From JAEUJM01 sp041918615 (lineage in GTDB: Bacteria; Actinomycetota; Acidimicrobiia; Acidimicrobiales; DATDAH01), in contig JAYRVH010000048.1 in the NCBI GenBank assembly GCA_041918615.1, forward strand, positions 1 to 64,000: 64,000 nt of DNA, in the 5' to 3' direction. Positions 58,182-64,000 of this stretch are shown here, one piece after another (the stretch's first letter is position 1; each line of letters opens with the position of its first letter). The notes under the pieces were generated by a model. It saw only the letters and a list, made by a program, of their open reading frames with translations, had not been told where the DNA came from and did not search any database. Position numbers and translations under genes: made by a program.

Positions 58182-58541
58182 TCACGGTGATGCCGGGCTC
58201 ACGTCCGACCGTCGGCCCGACGCCGACCGGCGGCGCCACCTGATCGCCGCCGCGGTCAGCCCACTGCACAACGCGAACGTGACGACCACGCCGAGAACGC
58301 CGGCCATCCCGGTGCTCAGGCGGTCGTCGTCGACCCCGGCGAGCCCGTAGTCGGCGGCGGGGGCACCGGCCAGGGGGTGGCCCGACGCCTGGCCGGCGAA
58401 ACCCTCGTCGGCGGACACCTTCTCGAGGCCGTCGGGGCTGCTGCTGGCGGACGGGCCGACGAAGAACGCCAGCGCCAGCGCGACGCACAGCCCCGCCCCG
58501 ACGAACCACCCGAGCCGGCCGTCCGGCCGGTTGCCGCTCAT
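58182..58541 (-). CDS. cbiN: CbiN/PDGLE-domain protein (119 aa)
   Basis: Two helices at about 11-30 and 78-100 flank SSSPDGLEKVSADEGFAGQA, the PDGLE motif found in CbiN-type subunits of cobalt/nickel transporters. The helix-loop inserts into CbiM for metal loading. The ATG at 58541 overlaps the cbiM stop by four bases. Confidence 0.9.
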   Translation of the reverse strand: MSGNRPDGRLGWFVGAGLCVALALAFFVGPSASSSPDGLEKVSADEGFAGQASGHPLAGAPAADYGLAGVDDDRLSTGMAGVLGVVVTFALCSGLTAAAIRWRRRSASGRRSDVSPASP

Positions 58542-59290
58542 GGGGCTGCGTCCTCCAGGCCGACGAGTGAGCGACGCCGGCTGCGACCCGAGGTCGGACG
58601 AGGGGTCGGACGAGGGTTCGGAGGCGCTGCGGGTCGACGGGGCAGCAGGTCGCGGGCGCCGACGACCAGGTCGGGGCGGGTCGCCAGCACCGACGCCACC
58701 ACCGCACCCGTGATCACGCCCTCACCGATGCCGATCAGCGCGTGCACCCCGACCATTGCGGTCGCCACCGAGGCCATGGAGATGTCGGCGGTGCCCCCGA
58801 GCGCGAACTCGGCGGTGAAGGCGAGCGCCGCCAGGACCACCGAGAGGCCGGCGGCGATCCCTGCGGCCACCGCCACCCCGCCCGGCGAGCGGGGCAGAGC
58901 CCGACGCAGCCCCCGGAAGACCACCCAACCCCCGAGGCAGGTGACGAGGGCCATGTTGACGACGTTGAGGCCGAGCGCGCTCAGGCCGCCGTCGGCGAAG
59001 AGCAGGCACTGGACGACGAGCACCACCGTCACGCAGACGACCCCCGTCCAGGGGCCGACCAGGACCGCCGCCAGCACGCCACCGAGCAGGTGACCGCTCG
59101 TGCCGGCGGCGACCGGGAAGTTGAGCATCTGCAGCGCGAAGACGAACGCGGCGGTCAGGCCGGCGAGCGCGATCTCCTTCTCGGCCAGGACAGCGCGCGT
59201 TCGGCGGACGGCGAGCCCGACCCCGCCGATCGCGATGGCACCGGCCGCGGCCGACGTGCGGAGGTCGACGAACCCGTCAGGGATGTGCAC
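58538..59290 (-). CDS. cbiM: ECF metal-binding subunit CbiM/NikM-type (250 aa)
   Basis: The start GTG 59290 gives MHIPDGFVDLRTSAAAGAIA, where the exposed N-terminus with His2 binds Co or Ni. FALQMLNFPVAAGTSGHLLG and GVHALIGIGEGVITGAVVAS are the other conserved blocks. Together with N, Q and O it forms one operon. A palindrome upstream (59320-59336) resembles a nickel-regulator box, so nickel is the more likely substrate, but the sequence of CbiM itself does not decide. The C-terminal Pro/Arg-rich tail is longer than usual. Confidence 0.93.
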   Translation of the reverse strand: MHIPDGFVDLRTSAAAGAIAIGGVGLAVRRTRAVLAEKEIALAGLTAAFVFALQMLNFPVAAGTSGHLLGGVLAAVLVGPWTGVVCVTVVLVVQCLLFADGGLSALGLNVVNMALVTCLGGWVVFRGLRRALPRSPGGVAVAAGIAAGLSVVLAALAFTAEFALGGTADISMASVATAMVGVHALIGIGEGVITGAVVASVLATRPDLVVGARDLLPRRPAAPPNPRPTPRPTSGRSRRRSLVGLEDAAP

Positions 59291-59319
59291 CGGCTCTTGC
59301 TACCGCACCCCGGATGCTG

Positions 59320-59336
59320 TTGCAAACAGTTCGCAA
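59320..59336. promoter_or_regulatory. Nur-box-like operator upstream of cbiM
   Basis: TTGCAA-ACAGT-TCGCAA is an imperfect palindrome (15 of 17 bases fit including the spacer ends). As I recall it, the Streptomyces nickel regulator Nur binds TTGCAA-N5-TTGCAA-type sites before its nickel transporter genes; this site differs at one base. It lies 30 bases before the cbiM start and 24 bases after the Fur-family gene, in the only gap of that cluster. Confidence 0.6.
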
Positions 59337-59359
59337 TAAGGGCCCCGCAACGAGCCGGG

Positions 59360-59791
59360 TCAGCGGGCCCGGCAGCGGGCGCAGCGACCCACGAGCACCT
59401 GGTGGTCGGCCAGCTCGAAGCCGTGGGCCTCGTCGACCGCGCCCGCCAACGCCACCAGTTGGTCGGCCGCCAACTCGTCCACCCGGCCGCAGGAGGAGCA
59501 CTTGAGGTGGTGGTGTGCTCCGGCCACGAGGTGCCAGGTGGCGCCGTCGCGGCCGGCCTCGGCCCGGTCGGCGGCGCCCGCCGCCTCGAGGGCCTCGAGC
59601 ACGCGGTAGACGGTGGACGGGTTGAGGTCGGGGGCGGTCCGCTGCACCAACACCGTGAGCTCCTCGGCGGTGAGGTGGTCGTCGGCCCGCACGAAGGCCT
59701 CGATGATCGCCCGCCGCCCGGGCGTGCGCCGGCCCCCGTTCCGGGCGAGCAGGTCGAGCAGGCGCTCCACCTGCGGGTCGGTACCGGCCAT
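59360..59791 (-). CDS. Fur-family metalloregulator, probably Nur/Zur-like (143 aa)
   Basis: The winged helix includes GRRTPGRRAIIEAFVRADDH and LTAEELTVLVQRTAPDLNPS, STVYRVLEALEAAGAADRAE. VAGAHHHLKCSSCGRVDELA and VLVGRCARCRAR have the two CxxC pairs of the structural zinc site and the HHH metal-sensing segment. The neighbouring ECF metal transporter and the TTGCAA palindrome point to nickel. I chose ATG 59791, since GAGAAT lies six bases upstream; the frame extends to 59824. It is divergent from xseA. Confidence 0.88.
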   Translation of the reverse strand: MAGTDPQVERLLDLLARNGGRRTPGRRAIIEAFVRADDHLTAEELTVLVQRTAPDLNPSTVYRVLEALEAAGAADRAEAGRDGATWHLVAGAHHHLKCSSCGRVDELAADQLVALAGAVDEAHGFELADHQVLVGRCARCRAR

Positions 59792-59846
59792 GGCCGGATT
59801 CTCGCGCTCCGCGTTGCCTGTCACATCACCTCGCTAGGTTCGCGTC

Positions 59847-61100
59847 GTGGACCAGCAGCTCTTCGACCCGAACCCCACGCTCACGGTGAGCGAGCTGACC
59901 CAGCGCATCGGCACCGTCATCCGTCGGGCCTTCGCCGAGTCGGTGTGGGTCGAGGGCGAGATCCACAGCCTCAGCCGCGCCGCCAGCGGGCACGTCTACT
60001 TCGACCTGGTCGAGCCCGCCACCTCGGGCCGACGGGGAGCGGCGTCGATCCCCGTGGTGCTGTGGGAGTCCGAGAAGCACGCCGTCAACCAGTCCCTCCG
60101 CGAGGGCGGGGCCGGCCTCCGCATGACCGACGGCCTGGCGGTGCGCATCCGTGGCCAGGTCACGCTGTATGCCGCCCAGAGCAAGGTGCAGCTCCAGATG
60201 TCGGCGATCGACCCCACCTACACCCTGGGGCGCATGGCCGCCGAGCGTGATCGCCTGCTGCAGGCACTGGCGACCGAGGGCCTGCTCGACCGCAACGAGC
60301 GGCTGGTCCTACCTGCCGTCCCGTTGCGGGTGGGACTGGTCACGAGCGACGGGAGCGCGGCCTGCGCCGACTTCCTGCACGAGCTCGAGGCCAGCCGCCT
60401 GGGCTGGCGGGTCACGTTGGTCGACGCCCGGGTGCAGGGCCTGGCCGCCGGCCCCACGGTGGTGGCGGGCCTGGCCGCTTCGGTGGCACAGCGGGTCGAC
60501 GTGGTCGCGCTGGTCAGAGGTGGGGGTGCCCGCTCCGACCTCGCCGCCTTCGACAGCGAGGTCATCGCCCGGGCCATCGCCGCGTGTCCCGTCCCGGTGC
60601 TCACGGGCATCGGGCACGAGACCGACGAGAGCGTGGCCGACCTGGTGGCCCACACCCGCTACAAGACCCCCACGGCGTGCGCGGCCGGCCTGGTGGACCG
60701 CGTCCGGGCGTACTGCACCCGCACCGACGACGCGTGGGCGCGCGTGGCCCGGCGAGCACGCGAGTCGCTCGGCGTGCACGAGCGAGGTGTCGACGCCGCG
60801 GCCGAGGCGGTCGTGCGCTCGAGTCGCGGTGCGCTGCGAGGCCGCGAGGCCGACATGGCGTTTGCAGCCCGCCAGCTTGCAACGCGTGCTCCCCGGGTGG
60901 CGCACCATGCGGCCCGCCACCTCGACGGGCTCCACGCCCGGGTGCGGTCGCTCGACCCGGCCCGCACCCTCGCCAGGGGGTGGTCGGTCACCCGCACGGC
61001 CGACGGGGCGCTCGTGCGGTCGCCCGCCGACGTCGCCGCCGGCGACCGCCTCGTCACCCGGGTGGCCGATGGCGAGCTGACGAGCGTGGTCGATGCCTGA
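59847..61100 (+). CDS. xseA: Exonuclease VII large subunit (417 aa)
   Basis: TLTVSELTQRIGTVIRRAFA and SVWVEGEIHSLSRAASGHVY are the OB-fold domain. RVGLVTSDGSAACADFLHEL, DVVALVRGGGARSDLAAFDS and VLTGIGHETDESVADLVAHT with RYKTPTACAAGLVDRV are the catalytic core. Coiled-coil and C-terminal parts end LARGWSVTRTADGALV and AAGDRLVTRVADGELTSVVD. With XseB it degrades single-stranded DNA. The start GTG 59847 follows TAGGTT by six bases, so a leaderless transcript is likely. Confidence 0.94.
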   Translation: MDQQLFDPNPTLTVSELTQRIGTVIRRAFAESVWVEGEIHSLSRAASGHVYFDLVEPATSGRRGAASIPVVLWESEKHAVNQSLREGGAGLRMTDGLAVRIRGQVTLYAAQSKVQLQMSAIDPTYTLGRMAAERDRLLQALATEGLLDRNERLVLPAVPLRVGLVTSDGSAACADFLHELEASRLGWRVTLVDARVQGLAAGPTVVAGLAASVAQRVDVVALVRGGGARSDLAAFDSEVIARAIAACPVPVLTGIGHETDESVADLVAHTRYKTPTACAAGLVDRVRAYCTRTDDAWARVARRARESLGVHERGVDAAAEAVVRSSRGALRGREADMAFAARQLATRAPRVAHHAARHLDGLHARVRSLDPARTLARGWSVTRTADGALVRSPADVAAGDRLVTRVADGELTSVVDA

Positions 61101-61323
61101 GCCCACCCCCGACCAGCAGGCGGCCGACATCGGCTACGGCGAGGCCCTCCGCGAGCTCGAGACGATCCTCGCCGAGCTCGAGGACGACACGCTCGACGTC
61201 GACGTGCTGGGTGCCCGCGTCGCCCGCGCCGCCGAGCTCGTCACGCTCTGTCGGGGCCGCATCGACGGCGCCCGCATGGAGGTCGAGCGCATCGTCACCG
61301 ACCTCGAACCCGACCCCGACTGA
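61093..61323 (+). CDS. xseB: Exonuclease VII small subunit (76 aa)
   Basis: IGYGEALRELETILAELEDD, TLDVDVLGARVARAAELVTL and CRGRIDGARMEVERIVTDLE match XseB along the whole length. It overlaps xseA by eight bases, the standard order. Confidence 0.93.
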   Translation: MPEPTPDQQAADIGYGEALRELETILAELEDDTLDVDVLGARVARAAELVTLCRGRIDGARMEVERIVTDLEPDPD

Positions 61324-61343
61324 CTGTCCCAAACCCACAATGA

Positions 61344-61377
61344 GATGATAATCTGACAAAGTAGTCAGGTCGTCATC
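61344..61377. promoter_or_regulatory. Long palindromic operator of the ArsR-SulP operon
   Basis: GATGA-N4-CTGAC-N6-GTCAG-N4-TCATC is symmetrical over 34 bases. It contains GATAAT (61347-61352), a likely -10 box. It lies 25 bases before the arsR-family start and should be bound by that protein. The size and spacing would fit two adjacent dimers or one dimer with extended wings. Confidence 0.7.
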
Positions 61378-61402
61378 CGATGGCCGTCAGGGAGCGCACG
61401 TC

Positions 61403-61780
61403 ATGTCCCCACAGAGCCCACAGACCCCGCAGGTCACGGAGCTGAGCCGACCACTGTCCGAAGTGAAGGCCGAGCTGTTCAAGGCCCTCGGACACCCGGC
61501 GAGAGTCCGGGTGCTCGAGGTGCTCGTCGACGGCGAGCGCACGGTGGGCGAGCTCCAACCGCTCGTCGGCATCGAGTCGTCCCACCTCAGCCAGCAGCTC
61601 GGGGTGCTGCGCCGAGCAGGGCTGGTGAGCGCCCGACGTGAGGGCTCGTCGGTGCACTACACCCTCCGAGACCCGTTGGTGGCCGACCTCCTCGCCGTCG
61701 CCAGGCAATTCCTGCTCGCTACGCTCACCGAGACCCGCGAGCTACTGGCGGACCTCGCCGCCGAGCTCCCGGCTCGATGA
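61403..61780 (+). CDS. ArsR-family transcriptional regulator (125 aa)
   Basis: The winged helix runs VKAELFKALGHPARVRVLEV, LVDGERTVGELQPLVGIESS and HLSQQLGVLRRAGLVSARRE, then GSSVHYTLRDPLVADLLAVA. No clear Cys-based metal site (no CVC) is visible, so it may sense a non-metal signal. GGGAG lies about ten bases before ATG 61403. The stop overlaps the start of the SulP gene by four bases. It probably represses its own operon at the 61344 palindrome. Confidence 0.9.
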   Translation: MSPQSPQTPQVTELSRPLSEVKAELFKALGHPARVRVLEVLVDGERTVGELQPLVGIESSHLSQQLGVLRRAGLVSARREGSSVHYTLRDPLVADLLAVARQFLLATLTETRELLADLAAELPAR

Positions 61781-63477
61781 CCGCCACGACGCCGATCGAT
61801 CCGGGATCCGACCGCCCGCCCGACCCGAGCTGGTTCGTGACCGTGTCGGGCAGCATCGGTGGCCTGCTCCCCCGCGCCGCCGACTACGCCGGCTTCCGAA
61901 GCCACTGGCGCAACGACCTGGTGGCGGGGCTCACCGTGTCGGTCGTCGCCCTGCCCCTGGCCCTGGCCTTCGGCATCAGCACGGGCCTCGGGGCCGCCGC
62001 CGGGCTCACCACCGCCATCGTGGCCGGGCTGGTCGCCGCCGTCTTCGGTGGCTCCAACCTCCAGGTGTCGGGGCCCACGGGTGCGATGACGGTCGTGCTC
62101 GTGCCTCTGGTCGCCCGGTATGGCGCGGACGGCGTGGCGATCGTCGGCGTCATGGCCGGGGTGCTGGTCGTGCTCGCGGCACTCTTCCGGCTGGGCCGTT
62201 ACCTGGCCTACATCCCGTGGCCCGTCGTCGAAGGGTTCACCCTGGGCATCGCCGTGATCATCTTGTTGCAGCAGGTGCCCAATGCCCTCGGCGTGACCAG
62301 GCCCGAGGGTGAGAACACCGCGGTCGTGGCCGGCAGGGCGGTCGTCGACGCGTTCGGCCACGGCAGCCTCGCCTCGATGGGCCTCGTCGCCCTGGTGGCC
62401 GCGATCATGGTCGTCACCCCTCGGGCCCACCGGTCGTTGCCGGCGTCGCTGATCGCTGTCGTGACCGCCACCGTCGTGGCCGTCGTGGCCGGTCTCGACG
62501 TCAGCACCATCGGAGCGCTGCCGTCGTCGCTGCCCGGGCCGCATGTGCCCGAGGTGGTGTTCGGCGACCTCAGCCAGTACCTGAGCGCCGCCTTCGCCAT
62601 CGCCGCGCTGGCCGCCATCGAGAGCCTGCTGTCGGCGAAGGTGTCCGATGCCATGTCCGACGGGCCCCGCCACGATCCCGACCGGGAGCTGTTCGGCCAG
62701 GGTCTCGCGAACATCGTCACTCCCGTCTTCGGGGGTATGCCCGCCACGGGCGCCATCGCCCGCACTGCGGTCAACGTCCGCGCCGGCGCCCGTACCCGCG
62801 TCGCTGCCATCGTGCACTCGCTCACCCTGGTGATCATCGTCGTGTTCGGGAGCGCACTTGTCGCCGAGATCCCGCTCGCGGCCCTCGCCGGGGTCCTCAT
62901 CGTGACCGCGGTTCGCATGGTGGAGCCCCACAACCTGCGCGCCGTCATGCGCTCGACGCGCTCCGACGCCATCGTGCTCACGATCACGGCGCTGGCCACG
63001 GTGGTGTTCGACCTCATCGTGGCGGTGGAGATCGGTGTCGCCGCCGCCGCGGTCCTCGCCCTGCGCCACGTCGCCCGTGCTGCCGAAGCCGTTCCCGGCA
63101 GCGTGTTCGTCGAGGTGGACGCCGACGAGGAGGAGCACCTGCTCGCCGAGCGAATCGTCACCTACCGCCTCGACGGTGCCCTGTTCTTCGGCGTCGCCCA
63201 GCGCTTCCTCACCGAGCTGGCCGCTGTCGCCGACGTGAAGGTGGTGATCCTGCGCCTCCCCGGCCTCCAGGTGCTCGATGCCACCGGTGCGCAGGCCCTC
63301 GGCGAGATCGTGGAGGATCTCGAGCACCGCCACATCACCGTGCTCGTCAAGGGGCCTCGTCCCGAGCATCTACGGGTACTTCGAGCCGTCGGCGCCCTCG
63401 ACCGCCTCGCGCACGAGCGACATCTGTTCACCGACCTCGACGCGGCCGTCGCCCACGCCCGCGTCCACGCCGTCTGA
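61777..63477 (+). CDS. SulP-family anion transporter with STAS domain (566 aa)
   Basis: RNDLVAGLTVSVVALPLALA, FGISTGLGAAAGLTTAIVAG and VFGGSNLQVSGPTGAMTVVL are the SulP signature, followed by about 12 helices. The C-terminal STAS domain starts near residue 460, with RLDGALFFGVAQRFLTELAA and LQVLDATGAQALGEIVEDLE. Substrates of the family are sulfate, bicarbonate or other anions; this one cannot be decided. Translation is coupled to the ArsR gene. Confidence 0.92.
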   Translation: MTATTPIDPGSDRPPDPSWFVTVSGSIGGLLPRAADYAGFRSHWRNDLVAGLTVSVVALPLALAFGISTGLGAAAGLTTAIVAGLVAAVFGGSNLQVSGPTGAMTVVLVPLVARYGADGVAIVGVMAGVLVVLAALFRLGRYLAYIPWPVVEGFTLGIAVIILLQQVPNALGVTRPEGENTAVVAGRAVVDAFGHGSLASMGLVALVAAIMVVTPRAHRSLPASLIAVVTATVVAVVAGLDVSTIGALPSSLPGPHVPEVVFGDLSQYLSAAFAIAALAAIESLLSAKVSDAMSDGPRHDPDRELFGQGLANIVTPVFGGMPATGAIARTAVNVRAGARTRVAAIVHSLTLVIIVVFGSALVAEIPLAALAGVLIVTAVRMVEPHNLRAVMRSTRSDAIVLTITALATVVFDLIVAVEIGVAAAAVLALRHVARAAEAVPGSVFVEVDADEEEHLLAERIVTYRLDGALFFGVAQRFLTELAAVADVKVVILRLPGLQVLDATGAQALGEIVEDLEHRHITVLVKGPRPEHLRVLRAVGALDRLAHERHLFTDLDAAVAHARVHAV

Positions 63478-63509
63478 GCTCCACCCGCTCCGAGCGAACC
63501 GTCGCCCTG

Positions 63510-64000
63510 TCAGCCGTCGACCACGTCGACCGAGAAGTGGGCGAAGCGAACGTCGAGGGTGTCGACGACGTTCACCGCGTGGAGCAGGCCCTTCGGCCGC
63601 AGGGTGGCGTCGATGCCCTCGCCCTCGCCCTCGTCGCGCACATGGCCGAGCGTGCCGATCGGCGCCACCGAGCCCGAGTCGAGATCGACGCGGTAGAGGC
63701 CCCGGGCGTCGTCGTCGGTCGAGAGCCAGAGCGCCCCGTCGGCGACGTCGGCGCCCTGCACCCGGCGCACCGTGGCGCTGAGCTGGATCGGCGCGAGCGG
63801 CTCGAAGGTGCAGCTGTCGCCCACGGCGTAGACGAGGATCGCGTCGCCGCTGAAGCGCTCCATCGAATACGCCCGGTCGCCCTCGACGGCGACGAACGAA
63901 TTGTGGCGCTGGGCCACCGGCTGAGAGTCCTGGTAGGCGAGCGTGGTCGGGTCGTAGCACGCCATGAGCTGCTCACCCCGCCCGTAATCGGGCTGCTCGA
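63510..64000 (-). CDS. Partial protein, 5' end beyond the window (C-terminal 163 aa)
   Basis: The frame is open from the right edge; an ATG at 63965 is internal, as upstream codons give EQPDYGRGEQLMACYD. The fragment has SFVAVEGDRAYSMERFSGDA, WLSTDDDARGLYRVDLDSGS and VRFAHFSVDVVDG, a pattern of short beta-strands as in a beta-propeller or similar repeat protein. I cannot name a family. It converges with the SulP gene. Confidence 0.7.
   Translation of the reverse strand, partial: EQPDYGRGEQLMACYDPTTLAYQDSQPVAQRHNSFVAVEGDRAYSMERFSGDAILVYAVGDSCTFEPLAPIQLSATVRRVQGADVADGALWLSTDDDARGLYRVDLDSGSVAPIGTLGHVRDEGEGEGIDATLRPKGLLHAVNVVDTLDVRFAHFSVDVVDG

Overview
The window is GC-rich DNA (roughly 70% G+C by eye) with dense genes on both strands. 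It looks like a chromosome segment from an actinomycete-type bacterium (Actinomycetota). A DivIVA-domain protein, a DUF3039 protein, MecA_N-type PBP, CbiMNQO and Fur/Nur-type genes, GTG starts and many TANNNT -10 boxes 6-8 nt before start codons support this. An Acidimicrobiia-like lineage is my best guess from overall gene content, but no rRNA or marker gene here proves it.

Layout. 1-1.5 kb is a gene graveyard: the tail of an ISL3-type transposase followed by remnants of an SGNH hydrolase, an NHL-repeat protein and a GAF-GGDEF protein. 2-11 kb holds small membrane and NTF2-like proteins, a COG2403 GTPase, an MFS carrier, a two-domain FtsX-like permease, a sulfotransferase, a GlsB-type membrane protein and a sulfatase. 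11.3-21.3 kb holds hipBA, a molybdopterin oxidoreductase, mscL, a CapA-MFS-CapA block, a cysteine-desulfurase-like enzyme and a vapBC-like pair. 21.3-32.7 kb is mainly metabolic and envelope genes: a biotinyl/carboxyltransferase fusion, a class B PBP, an esterase, a DivIVA-like protein, a D-cysteine desulfhydrase-type enzyme, an MBL hydrolase and a desaturase. 32.7-40 kb has larBC, pheA, two tRNA-Ser genes, a mazEF-like pair, a Gfo/Idh-PmoA-cupin operon and tadA. 40-48 kb has Uma2, secreted proteins, a YHYH lipoprotein, a CaiB transferase, a copper-delivery operon (Sco1, PCuAC, cupredoxin) and an Lrp regulator. 48-56.6 kb has an ABC exporter, a rearranged locus with an XRE-nucleotidyltransferase pair, a GH26 enzyme and a GH36 alpha-galactosidase. 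56.6-64 kb has an ECF metal transporter, its Fur-family regulator, xseAB, an ArsR-SulP operon and a partial gene.

Connections. A site matching TTGCAA-N5-TCGCAA lies between the Fur-family gene and cbiM. It resembles the Streptomyces nickel-regulator (Nur) box, so the ECF system may import nickel and could feed the LarB/LarC nickel-pincer pathway 24 kb away. Sco1, PCuAC and the cupredoxin form a likely operon for copper delivery to cytochrome oxidase. Four or five toxin-antitoxin-like modules occur, three with clear palindromic or repeated operators at the promoter. No CRISPR array or rRNA was seen. The strongest unexplained signals are a family of hairpin repeats (33.96, 52.47 and 53.82 kb), an inverted duplication tying the XRE gene to the GH26 locus, and a set of probable leaderless promoters, two of them divergent with overlapping -10 boxes.
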